Source: an uncultured Planctomycetales bacterium
Lineage (GTDB): Bacteria > Planctomycetota > Planctomycetia > Isosphaerales > Isosphaeraceae
Assembly (NCBI GenBank): GCA_903926465.1
Contig: CAIYJE010000005.1
Coordinates: 1-45,633 of the forward strand
Direction: 5' to 3'
DNA: 45,633 nucleotides
Every line of letters starts with the position of its first letter. The first letter of the stretch is position 1. The notes beneath the pieces were generated by a model. The model worked only from the letters and a program-made list of their open reading frames with translations. It ran no database searches and was not told where the DNA came from. Positions 15,628 to 24,155 of the stretch are shown one piece after another. The translations under genes were made by a program, and so were the position numbers.

Positions 15628-16340
15628 GACCTGTCCAGCGATTCCGCAGCAGCCGGCACAAACGCGCAGCAGCCATAAAGATTATCGCGAAACAACAAGC
15701 CCAGTGCTAGAAACCCGCACGTCTGGGTGGCCGCATGCATCCAGGACTCTTCCTCGGGAAAATCAGAACTCCGGATATGCTCCAGGGTTTCCTCAATCTC
15801 CTGGAGGCTGAGCGTCTTCCAGTGCTGACGGATGTCTTGCTCCAGTGCCTGGCAATACCCTTGCCGCGTTTGGCCTGGGTGCCGAACCTCATCGATCCAA
15901 AGAAAGACCCCAGCGGGCTCCAGCACGCGCCGGATCTCTTGCACCAAGGCCTGCTTCTCGGCCTGTGAAAAGTGATGCAGGCAGTAACTGGCCAGCACCA
16001 TATTGAAGGCGGCATCGGGTTGCCGGCTCAGCGCGGTTCGAACATCTTCGCAGACCAGATCCATCTGACCCCCACCAAGCTCCGAACCGATGCCAGGCCT
16101 GGATTGCAACCGGGCCAGCGCATCGGCCGAGGTATCAATGCCCACGTAGAGCGAAACCGGTGAAGCTTTCAGGCACTCGTACGCCATCCAGCCATCGCCA
16201 CAGCCAAGGTCCAGCACCCGTAATGGGGCAACTTGTTCGGCGAGTGAGTTCGCCACCTTGGCCGAGATCGCCTGATGCCGCATGTAGTCATGCAGCAGAA
16301 TGCGGGAATACAGACTCCACTCGTCAAAGATGTTGTTCAT
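15618..16340 (-). CDS. Class I SAM-dependent methyltransferase
   Basis: A 240-residue soluble enzyme with the Rossmann-type SAM site: motif I RVLDLGCGDGW at residues 41-51, an acidic residue at the end of strand 2 (YVGIDTSADAL), and post-motifs NMVLASYCLHHF and LEPAGVFLWIDE. It is of the small-molecule methyltransferase type (Methyltransf_11/25-like); the substrate is not evident. ATG 16340 is used; an in-frame TTG five codons earlier is a weaker choice. It is convergent with the porin gene, and the decayed surface protein gene lies upstream on the same strand, 255 bp away. Confidence 0.85.
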   Translation of the reverse strand: MNNIFDEWSLYSRILLHDYMRHQAISAKVANSLAEQVAPLRVLDLGCGDGWMAYECLKASPVSLYVGIDTSADALARLQSRPGIGSELGGGQMDLVCEDVRTALSRQPDAAFNMVLASYCLHHFSQAEKQALVQEIRRVLEPAGVFLWIDEVRHPGQTRQGYCQALEQDIRQHWKTLSLQEIEETLEHIRSSDFPEEESWMHAATQTCGFLALGLLFRDNLYGCCAFVPAAAESLDRSQK

Positions 16341-16421
16341 GAGTGCGGATCCCAAGTTCTGATTTGCCCACGATCGTTCAGGCCCAGTTTACCCTGATCC
16401 ACAACGAAGACTGAAGTCGAG

Positions 16422-16444
16422 CCTCTGGTTGGGGCCGCCAGAGG
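16422..16444 (-). terminator. Hairpin downstream of the adhesin pseudogene
   Basis: CCTCTGG and CCAGAGG pair across a 9-nt loop, about 150 bp after the natural stop of the decayed surface protein gene and upstream of the methyltransferase. It has no clear U-tract, so it is only a candidate for separating the two minus-strand genes. Confidence 0.25.
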
Positions 16445-16594
16445 TAGGTTTCACGAGTGTAGTGAAATCTGCGGAAGATGACCATTTTGATGGTTCACAA
16501 CGCCATGAGGACGGCGTGAATTCTGGCCGGAGACGGACCTTCAATGGTTGCCACCAGCCAGAACAAAGCACCGAGGTTCAACCCAACGCCGAGC

Positions 16595-17089
16595 TCAACC
16601 GAAGAAGAGTCCGCTGAACACAGCGTTGGTGTTACTGGTGTTCAACACCCGGACGGTTACGTGACCGGAGACATTCCAGACCAGATAAATCCCGTTCTGG
16701 AAACTCGAAACAGCGCGGGAATCCAGAACATTGCCCGTCGCAGTATCGAGCACCTGAATGGTTTCAGAGCGATTAGCGCTGTCCCAATCAACCGCATAGA
16801 GAGCTACCCGATGAGTCTAACCATCGTTGAGATTGACTCGGAGATCAAACGAATCATTACTGAACCAGGTTGCTGCCATACGATCGGTAGACCTGACAGC
16901 CGATTTTTGCAGGGCCCGAACATTGGTGGTGCAAGGATTCCAGACAATGCTACGGCTATTCTCCACGGCCACGGCTGCATAACTAGGCAGGCTCGGGTTG
17001 TTGGCGCTAGGGTCTTGGTTGATATCAAAACCATCGGCTCCATAGCCCCCCTTCCAGGTTCCCTGGGTCAGGATCTCCTGCTGCACAAA
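16595..17089 (-). repeat. Adhesin C-terminal module 3
   Basis: The third tandem module of the decayed surface protein, about 164 codons, from FVQQEILTQGTWK to the natural end SGLFFG and TGA. One in-frame TAG (plus-strand cta at 16817-16819) replaces the Lys codon found at this place in module 2 (LNDGKTH). Confidence 0.75.
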
Positions 17090-17611
17090 CGCAGCCTGAC
17101 CGAATGCCACCGGTGCGCCGCCGAAGAAAAGACCACTGAGAACGGCATTGGAATTACCGGAGTTGGTGATGGTGAAGGTCACACTCCCGGATATATTCCA
17201 TACCAGGTACGCACCATTGTGAAAGCTGGACAGTGTGCGTGCATCAAGGACCGTACCAGACACATCATCAATCACCTGCACAGTCTCGGTTCGTGATGTC
17301 GAGTCCCAGTCCACGGTATAGAGCGCGATCTCATGGGTCTTGCCGTCGTTGAGCTTGACATCAATCGAGAAGCCGCTGTCGCTGAACCAGGTACCGGCAA
17401 TGCCCGTAGTTGCCGCTGGTGCGGGTTTGCGAAGCGCGCGACTATCTGTCGTGTCCGCGTTCCAGAGATAATTGAAAGTGTTACTCAGGCTAACACTCGC
17501 ATAACTGGGGATCTGTGGGTTGCTGGCACTCAGATCCTGACTGATGTTATACCCATCTACCCCATACATAGACTTCCAGTTCCCTTGGGTCGCCAGATCT
17601 TGCTTCACGAA
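17090..17611 (-). repeat. Adhesin C-terminal module 2
   Basis: The second tandem module, 174 codons, without lesions. It shows the consensus best: FVKQDLATQGNWK at the start, YGVDGYNISQDLSASNP, LYTVDWDSTSRTETVQVIDD, SSFHNGAYLVWNISG and a closing NAVLSGLFFGG. Confidence 0.8.
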
Positions 17612-18139
17612 GCTCGCCTGACTAGACAGCGAGGAGGCACCACCAAGGAAGAGTCCACTGATCACGGCATTGGTGTTGCTGGGACTGGTATTCGTGACCT
17701 TGAAGGTGACCCCGCCAGCAATGTTCCAGACAAGGTAAGAGCCTCCATGAAAGCCAGACATCGAGCGGGTATCAAGCACTACGCCCATGATATCATCGAT
17801 CACTTCAATCGTCTCGGATCGAACGGTGCTACTCCAGTCGAGAGCTTAGAGGGCAACTTGATGGGCTTGTCCATCCTTGATCTGAACGTCTATGGAGAAG
17901 TTATCAGCGTTGTACCAGGTAGCCGCAATCCGGTCACTTGAGCCATTCGCGGCTTTCTGCAACGCGCGACCGTTGGTAGTGGAAGGGTTCCAGACATAAT
18001 CAAGCACGTTCGTGAACGTAACGGTGGCATATGCCGGAACGCTAGGGTTATTCGAGCTGATATCCTGACTGATCTTCTAGCCATCGCCGCCATACTCTGA
18101 CTTCCAGTTCCCCTGGGTGCTGTCATCTTGCTGAAGAAA
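17612..18139 (-). repeat. Adhesin C-terminal module 1
   Basis: The first tandem module, 176 codons, from FLQQDDSTQGNWK to SGLFLGGASSLSSQAS. It has two nonsense codons: TAG in place of the Y of YGxDGYxISQD (18077-18079) and TAA in place of the Y in ALYxxDW (17846-17848). Confidence 0.75.
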
Positions 18140-18967
18140 CGTGGCAATTCCTGGAGGGGCCGCCGTAATCGTCTGGCTGAGGTCCGAAGCGGTACTATTG
18201 CTGAAATTTCCATCGGCTGAGGTGTAACCGCCGAGATAGCATGAGTTCTCACGGACAGCGTAGAAGTGGTCAGGCTGGCGATACCGCTCACATTCAGTGT
18301 GACTGAGGGACCATAGTTCACCCCATCCACCAAGAACTGTACCGACCCAGTGGGGATTCCCAAGCCAGCTACAACCGCAGCCGTGAAGGTAACGGGCAGC
18401 CCATACACGGCTGATGCCGCCGACGCGGTAACGGTTGTTGTTGTACTCTCTCCATCCACTATTGTTACAACACCGTTCGAAACGTTGCTAGCGATCTGCA
18501 ACCGGTGTGCGTAGAGATTCAGTCCATTCAAGTCCAGGGTGGTGCCTGCTGGTACACTCAGAGTATCCACATAAACCGCTTCCTGACTGACACTCCCCGT
18601 ACTATTCACGGCCTGATCGACAAGCCTTACATAGGTTTTGTTGCCTAGCGCAATCGTACCATAGGCAAAATTCTGGAAAATATCCAGCCACCGTGGTACC
18701 CATGTCCCGACTCATGGTCTCCAGCAACTGCGGATTCGACACGGAACTCACGCCGTCGAAGACCACAGTACCAGCGCAGTTCCAGCCACTGGAGTGGTGT
18801 GTATCACCTAGCACACTTGCCAACAACCGGATCCGCCCATCCGATGAACTTTTAATCACACCTGGTTTATCCAGAACGACCGTCAAACTTATCTGCAACA
18901 TTCCCTGGTTCGATGCCGAGATGTTGCCACAGTTACCGAAACTACTGGGACTAATGGTCAGGCTACC

Positions 18968-19069
18968 ACCGCTTAAAGCGGTTCAGGTTTGGGTTGCACA
19001 TACAAACAACCCGAAGAGACAGCCGGGGCCGGCTGCCCTACATGTGCAACCCAATCTTGAACCGCTTAA
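18968..19069 (-). mobile_element. Palindromic MITE-like insertion, copy 2
   Basis: A near-perfect palindrome is inserted in the adhesin pseudogene. Each arm is about 25-28 bp (AGCGGTTCAGGTTTGGGTTG at one side; the other arm pairs at about 25 of 28 positions) around a core with CCGGGGCCGG-like symmetry. ACCGCTTAA occurs at 18968-18976 and again at 19061-19069, so the insertion added exactly 93 bp. It can be read as an 89-bp element with a TTAA target duplication, or as an 84-bp element with a 9-bp duplication. Removing 93 bp restores a continuous reading frame (EVLSGGSLTIS). The insert is in frame but carries a TGA. It is too short to encode a transposase, so it would need one in trans. Confidence 0.75.
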
Positions 19070-20243
19070 CACTTCCGAATTCACTCCCTTCACCGGCACT
19101 CTGCCCGAAAGCACCTGCATACCACTCACCTGGGCATAATCACTAACAGGCGTGACATTCACCACCAACTTACCGTTCGAATCCGCCGTCACTCCCACTT
19201 CCTCCATGGCCGCCTTGAATGACCCGCCCGCAGAACTGTAAACATCAAAGTTCGTCAGCACCGCCACGCCGTTCACAGTCACATCAAACACACTCTGACC
19301 AGGGGCATTGGCCATTTGATCCGCAAAATCCAACCCCAGCGTAAAACCAGCGCCCGGTGACAGATTGCCCAGCGTGTAACTGAACGAACCCCAGTTATCT
19401 CGCGATGACTGATACACAGTCTGAGACGCAGGATCAGCCACTCCACTGGTGTCTATCTCGTTCGCCGTAATTGCAGCGTAACCACCGCTATACCCCGTAT
19501 CATAACTATAGCCGGCGACGGTCCCGCCTGTGTTATCGGCGAGGATCTTGCCCTGGTAGATAAGGCTTGTTCCGGACAGAGAACCATTACTACCCCGCAC
19601 CGTGATCCCCGTACCAAGCGTCAGGGTAGATCCGGAGCCCGCATAAATACTGTTGTAGATCGACTTCCCGAAAATCACCGAACCAGTGCCGCTCAGCGCC
19701 TGATCCCCACCCGAACAATAGAGCCCCCCGAACTCGCACCGACGCCATTACCCAGCCAGATGTTCGAACCTTGAAGCATCAGACCATTCTGGACATACAG
19801 AAAACTGCCCAGTAGTTCCAGGTCGCTCGTCGCCGTCACTCCATCAAAGGTTCCACTTGAGTTCACCTTTAGCAAAGCACCACCACTGCCAAGAATTGTG
19901 GCATGGGCAATACTGCCACTATTGATCACCAGAGATCTTAATGTATCGATTTCCATAACATCCACACTTACCGAGATCCAGATATCGGGTCGATTTCCAG
20001 TATTGCCAATCGAGGCCACATCATTCGCACCCGGAAGGACATTTCCTGCCCAGTTCGCAGAGTCCCGATAATTGGTGCCATTCCCATCCAGCCCGCCGCT
20101 CCACACCATGGTAGAGAGCAGCATTCGCCTTCCAGGTCTTCAAACCGAACCCGAACATTTTGCCCGAGGACACGTCTGCGCGTGACGGCAGAGGCGGTTC
20201 GTCGAACTGGAATCCATCGGCGCAGACTTGCAGGAATTGACAT

Positions 20244-20616
20244 GTTGAGCAAACTCCTGAATGTCGTGTCAATGGAGCGACACTTATCTATTCACGCCAC
20301 CAAACTCGCCGCCCTCGCAACAGCCTTATCTGCACGAGGCGGTACGAGTACACCGATCACCGTATCAGCATTGATGAGCTAACCCAAGAATCATTTTGAC
20401 AAAACAATCCAAATCTCTACTTACTACACCCCAAGCCCTTCGCCTGTAACGACTTAAACATCCTGACTCGTGAAAACAATCGTAGACGGTCTCAAGATAT
20501 TCTTGAGCTTTTCCGCCCAGCCGTCCTGGGGTTTTCCCTGGAGCAACCGGTCTGCTGACGATAGAATGAAACTGTAAATTCCTCGTTTCGATCCACAACC
20601 ACCAGGGGTCGCCGGC
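20244..20616. other. 373-bp divergent gap
   Basis: This lies between the start of the decayed surface protein (minus) and the DUF1501 gene (plus). No credible gene is seen. It should hold promoters for both directions; one -10-like TAGAAT lies at 20562-20567. The left part looks richer in A+T than the flanking genes. Confidence 0.35.
20562..20567 (+). promoter_or_regulatory. Candidate -10 box for the DUF1501 gene
   Basis: TAGAAT lies 50 bp before the chosen GTG start. The same hexamer is seen at 39471 and 45288 ahead of plus-strand genes or the window edge. No good -35 accompanies it. Confidence 0.25.
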
Positions 20617-22029
20617 GTGCTTGAGCTTGGCCGGATGCATGGTCGAACCTGTCAATCGGCATCGCGGCGGGCGTTCCTTCAGGCGGGCAGCCTGGGGGCA
20701 CTTGGCCTGAGCATGGCCGACCTGTTCGCCCTGCGCCAGGCACGGGCCGTGAACGTGAACGCTCCTGAGGCCGGCTCTGCTCGCGCAGTGATCATGCTCT
20801 GGCTTTGGGGCGGCCCCAGCCAGCTTGAGACGTTTGACCCCAAGCCAGACGCACCCCTGGAGTACCGCGGCCCGTTTGATACCATTGCCAGCCGGGTGCC
20901 AGGCTTCCACATGGGGGAACTGCTCCCCGGCCTGGCACAACGGGCCGATAAGTTTGCCGTGCTGCGGGCCATGAACCACCCGTCGAATGACCACGGGGTG
21001 GCCGGCACCATCGCGCTCACCGGTTCAATTGCCGGTGCCATTGATCTGGGCGGCAAGACGGCCGGCGGGGCCCTGCAGCCCAGCACCGGGGCCATTGTGG
21101 GGCGCCTGGCCCGTGACGGCCGCTGGGCGTCCAGTTCTGCACCACGCCCCTTACCCCCGTATCTGATCCTTGGGAATATCCTGCACCAGGGGCATAAACG
21201 GGTGGTGGGCGAAGGGGGCGGCCTGCTGGGCAGTGCGTATGATCCGTTCCGGCTCGACTATGAGCCGGGCGTGGGCCTGAAGGTGCCCAATCTGGACCTG
21301 CCACAGGATCTGCCGGCCCCCCGGCTGGCCGCACGCTGGGGGCTGCTGGAGCAGCTTCAGCCGGGTGGGGGTGATAGCTCAAAGCTCAAGGCTCTAGCAG
21401 CCATGGACAACCATTATAGCCTGGCCCGCAGCCTGATCACTTCGCGCGCGGGGCTGGAAGCGCTCGATGCCGAGGGGGAACCGCTGGCCCTGCGTGAAAG
21501 TTACGGATCTTACCGGTTCGGCCGCTGCTGCCTGATTGCTCGTCGGCTGGTGGAGGCGGGCTTGCCGTTCGTGCAGGTGAACTGGAGCACCCACGTGGAG
21601 GGGCCGGAAGATGCCGGTGACGGTGGCTGGGATATGCATGACAATTACTTCTCGATCATGCAAGATCGACATGGCTGGATGTTTGACCGTTCGGTCTCTG
21701 CGCTGCTGGACGACCTGGATTCACGCGGGCTGCTGGCCAGCACCTTGGTGGTGGCCGTGGGTGAGTTCGGGCGCACGCCCAAGATTAACGACAAGGCCGG
21801 CCGCGACCACTGGAACCCCTGCTACTCGGCCATGCTTGCCGGCGGTGGTGTGCAAGGGGGCCGGGTGATTGGCTCGTCAGACAGGCGCGCGGAACATCCG
21901 GTGGATCGCCCGACCACGCCGGCCGACCTGGGGGCCACCATTCTGGCTGCCATGGGGGTAACCGCCGCCGATATCACGAGCCTGGGGCTTACACCCGCCG
22001 GCCAGGCAATTGAAGAGCTGTTTCGGTAG
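20617..22029 (+). CDS. DUF1501 domain protein with Tat-like leader
   Basis: A 470-residue protein of the DUF1501 family, abundant in planctomycetes and usually paired with DUF1549/DUF1553 cytochrome proteins, which are absent here. It has an alkaline-phosphatase/sulfatase-like fold by family knowledge. The N-terminus holds a twin-arginine motif in SASRRAFLQAGSLGALGLSM, so it is probably exported folded. Typical blocks: IMLWLWGGPSQLETFDPKPD, NHPSNDHGVAG, and VGEFGRTPKINDKAGRDHW with the conserved G-R-T-P and D-H-W. The GTG at 20617 has AGGGG 8 nt upstream and gives the usual ML-x-L-G-R-x(4)-C start; ATG 20635 is an alternative. Confidence 0.88.
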   Translation: MLELGRMHGRTCQSASRRAFLQAGSLGALGLSMADLFALRQARAVNVNAPEAGSARAVIMLWLWGGPSQLETFDPKPDAPLEYRGPFDTIASRVPGFHMGELLPGLAQRADKFAVLRAMNHPSNDHGVAGTIALTGSIAGAIDLGGKTAGGALQPSTGAIVGRLARDGRWASSSAPRPLPPYLILGNILHQGHKRVVGEGGGLLGSAYDPFRLDYEPGVGLKVPNLDLPQDLPAPRLAARWGLLEQLQPGGGDSSKLKALAAMDNHYSLARSLITSRAGLEALDAEGEPLALRESYGSYRFGRCCLIARRLVEAGLPFVQVNWSTHVEGPEDAGDGGWDMHDNYFSIMQDRHGWMFDRSVSALLDDLDSRGLLASTLVVAVGEFGRTPKINDKAGRDHWNPCYSAMLAGGGVQGGRVIGSSDRRAEHPVDRPTTPADLGATILAAMGVTAADITSLGLTPAGQAIEELFR

Positions 22030-22049
22030 TGTGCGCTGACGAGGTGTCA

Positions 22050-22082
22050 GGACTTGAATGGACGGCATGGACTTGAATGGAC
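22050..22082. repeat. GAATGGAC-type short tandem repeat
   Basis: GGACTTGAATGGAC occurs at 22050-22063 and 22069-22082 (19-bp period), followed by a third degenerate unit (CGAATGAAC). The motif is shared with the gaps at 6475 and 27492. Confidence 0.5.
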
Positions 22083-22116
22083 CGAATGAACAAAAGAATC
22101 CGGATATGATAGGTTC

Positions 22117-23055
22117 ATGCCAAACTTCAACGATCAAATTCTGAACCACAACGGCCTGCTGTTCCTGGCATGCATACTTCTGTACACGCTGCCTGTTACC
22201 GTGGTTTCCCAGGAACCACCGCCCGAGCTCCAGCGCCTGACCACCGACGGCAAAGACAAGCAACGCCCCGCGTGGTCGCCAGACGGTCGCACCCTGGTCT
22301 TTGCGCGGCATGAGCCGGAAGGGGCGTACGGGGCCTCGATCTGGCTGTACCTAATCGACCCCAAAAACCCGAACGGCCTCAAGCGCCTGACCGACCGCGA
22401 ATTGCCGGAGTATCACGCCACGTTTGCCCCTGATGGGGCTCAAATGCTGATGGTCACGGTCTCTCAGTCTGGTACCCAGGGGAACCTGGATATTGCCAGG
22501 CTAGACAAGGTGGGCGGCAAGCCAGAAACGGTGGTGGGCGACCAGAACGGCAAACTCTCGCACCAAGATTGGCCGGCCTGGGCGCCTGATGGCAAGCAGT
22601 TCGCGTTCTCGTCCACCCATGACGGCAACCAGGAAATCTATCGCTGCAACCTCAATGGAGCAGACGTGACCCGGCTCACCCAAAGCCCCGGCCATGACGC
22701 CCATCCGTGTTACACGCCAAACGGCACCCGGATCCTCTTCAGCACCGACCGCTGGGGCGGCCTGGAACTGGCCAGCATGGCCGTGGATGGCACCGATCTG
22801 ACCCGGCTCACCCAGAGCCCCGGCCTGGATGACTTTCCTGCCGTTTCGCCGGACGGCAAGCGGATTGCCTTTGTCTCCAACCGTGACGGCAATTCTGAGG
22901 TTTACGTCTGTGACCTCGATGGCGGCCAGCCGGTGAACCTCTCCCGCAATTCTGCGCGAGACACCCAGCCCACCTGGACCCCCGACGGCACGGGCATCAC
23001 CTTCGTTTCCGATCGCCAGGGGGGCACCGACCTGTACACGATCAAGGTCCAGTAG
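22117..23055 (+). CDS. TolB-like beta-propeller (PD40) protein
   Basis: A 312-residue exported protein: hydrophobic segment at residues 13-31 (LLFLACILLYTLPVTVVSQ), then five to six PD40 repeats of the form P-x-W-(S/A/T)-P-D-G-x-x-(I/L)-x-F (WSPDGRTLVFA, WAPDGKQFAFSS, VSPDGKRIAFVSNRDGN, WTPDGTGITFVSDRQG). These make a TolB-type beta-propeller in the periplasm or at the outer membrane. It lacks the N-terminal TolB domain and no Pal or TolA gene is near, so a Tol role is not supported. A TATGAT hexamer at 22105-22110 lies only 6 bp upstream of the ATG and could be a -10 for a leaderless message, but no -35 fits. Confidence 0.8.
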   Translation: MPNFNDQILNHNGLLFLACILLYTLPVTVVSQEPPPELQRLTTDGKDKQRPAWSPDGRTLVFARHEPEGAYGASIWLYLIDPKNPNGLKRLTDRELPEYHATFAPDGAQMLMVTVSQSGTQGNLDIARLDKVGGKPETVVGDQNGKLSHQDWPAWAPDGKQFAFSSTHDGNQEIYRCNLNGADVTRLTQSPGHDAHPCYTPNGTRILFSTDRWGGLELASMAVDGTDLTRLTQSPGLDDFPAVSPDGKRIAFVSNRDGNSEVYVCDLDGGQPVNLSRNSARDTQPTWTPDGTGITFVSDRQGGTDLYTIKVQ

Positions 23056-23148
23056 GCCTTGGCGATTTTTTTGGGATGGAACCGGGCGGCTGCTGTCTAC
23101 GGGGATGTAAGACGAACCTCGGCACCCAGGTACGTGAGCCCTGGCACC

Positions 23149-23661
23149 ATGAATCCCGACCTGCTCGGACGCCTGATTGACCGCCACGCACCAGCGCTTG
23201 AGCTGTACGCGCGGCAATGGTGTGACACGGCCGAAGACGTGGTGCAAGAGGCGTTTGTGAAGCTGGCCGGCCAGAATCCCGCGCCTGATCACCCGGCGGC
23301 CTGGCTGTTTCGGGCGGTTCGTAATGGCGCTCTGAACGCCGCCACCGCCAGCCGCAGACGTAGGCGGCATGAGGCCCAGGCCGCGGCCGGCGCTTTGGCC
23401 TGGTTCAACCCCAACTTATCCCATGAGCTAGAGCCCGAGCAGGCCCAGGCCGCACTGGCGGCCTTGCCCATGGAACAGCGAGAAGTGATTGTCGCCCACC
23501 TCTGGGGCGGCTTGACGTTTGCGGAAATCGCGAGCCTGGTTGAGTCGTCAGCCAGCTCGATTCATCGCCGGTATCAGGCCGGCATTCACACACTCAGAGA
23601 ACACCTGGGGGTTTCATGTCCACTCCTCTCCACCCGGACCGGGCCGACGACAACGGACTGA
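23149..23661 (+). CDS. ECF-type RNA polymerase sigma factor
   Basis: A 170-residue sigma-70 family protein of the extracytoplasmic type. Region 2 is seen in CDTAEDVVQEAFVKLAGQ and AAWLFRAVRNGALNA; region 4 in LAALPMEQREVIVAHLWGG followed by LTFAEIASLVESSASSIHRR, the helix-turn-helix for -35 recognition. No extra C-terminal domain. ATG 23149 is chosen over an upstream frame starting at 23059, because the added 30 residues look non-coding and the ATG sits just before region 2. The next gene overlaps it by 46 bp and encodes a single-pass membrane protein, the arrangement expected for a sigma factor and its anti-sigma or sensor partner. Confidence 0.88.
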   Translation: MNPDLLGRLIDRHAPALELYARQWCDTAEDVVQEAFVKLAGQNPAPDHPAAWLFRAVRNGALNAATASRRRRRHEAQAAAGALAWFNPNLSHELEPEQAQAALAALPMEQREVIVAHLWGGLTFAEIASLVESSASSIHRRYQAGIHTLREHLGVSCPLLSTRTGPTTTD

Positions 23662-24155
23662 CCGACCTGGAGCAGGCGCTGGGCGCGCTCCGGCCTGTCA
23701 GCCACATCCAGCGCGATCAGATTCTGTTCCTCGCGGGGCAACGGTCAGCCGCTCCACCACAGCCTGGCCGCTTCTGCACCAAGCTCTGGCCGGCTCTGGC
23801 CGCCAGCCTGGCGGTGGTCGTGCTGGGCCAGGGGGTGCTGCTGGCACGCCGACCGTTGAAGGAGATTGAGGTTGTGTATGTGCAGGTGCCCCAGCCCCCT
23901 GCTCCTGCACCTGTCACGCCTCAAGCTACCGCCCTGGCTCAGATCCCAACCGCCGCCATCAGGCCTCAGCGCTGGCTTGATGCCCCAGGCCCCACAGCCA
24001 CAAACCGCTTGAGCTGGCAATTGATCCGCTACGGCCTTGATGCCCTGCCCGCCACGCCCGTGGCCGCCCTGGCACCCAGCGAAGCGCCACTCACGGCCGG
24101 CCAAAACTTCCAGAACGACGTTCGTAGGCTCATGAACCCCGGAGATCCCTCGTGA
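23616..24155 (+). CDS. Single-pass membrane protein, candidate anti-sigma factor
   Basis: A 179-residue protein. Residues 1-48 are hydrophilic and presumably cytoplasmic (TDLEQALGALRPVSHIQRDQ), residues 48-70 form one membrane helix (LWPALAASLAVVVLGQGVLL), and the rest is a Pro/Ala-rich extracytoplasmic part. No zinc-binding HxxxCxxC anti-sigma motif is seen, so the role rests on gene order: it overlaps the sigma factor gene by 46 bp in another frame and overlaps the next gene by 4 bp. GGGGG lies just before the ATG. It could equally be a structural membrane protein of the same regulon. Confidence 0.6.
   Translation: MSTPLHPDRADDNGLTDLEQALGALRPVSHIQRDQILFLAGQRSAAPPQPGRFCTKLWPALAASLAVVVLGQGVLLARRPLKEIEVVYVQVPQPPAPAPVTPQATALAQIPTAAIRPQRWLDAPGPTATNRLSWQLIRYGLDALPATPVAALAPSEAPLTAGQNFQNDVRRLMNPGDPS

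Larger units (their letters stand above)
16595..20243 (-). pseudogene. Decayed large surface protein (adhesin-like) with tandem modules
   Basis: Joining the pieces gives a protein of about 1,200 residues. The N-terminus MSIPASLRRWIPVRR...RFEDLEGRMLLS is a planctomycete extracellular motif, then a beta-helix/autotransporter-like WSGG-DGNGTN segment, a malectin-like domain (EIDTSGVADP to DYAQVSGMQVL), an LGTTVAGFxQNFAYG-like block, an Ig-like Big_3_5 domain (GIPTGSVQFLVDG) and three tandem C-terminal modules. Lesions: one missing base inside the LEGRMLLS motif (about 20126), one missing in a G-run (about 19706), one extra T (about 18678), one missing T (about 18226), in-frame stops at 18077-18079, 17846-17848 and 16817-16819, and a palindromic element with a stop at 18968-19069. 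Outside the lesions the frame is well preserved. GGAG precedes the ATG. The product was probably displayed at the cell surface for binding. Confidence 0.85.

Noticed and set aside
23059-23148. N-terminal extension of the sigma factor
   Set aside because: The 30 extra residues lack homology-like character and the frame start has no RBS; ATG 23149 lies just before region 2.
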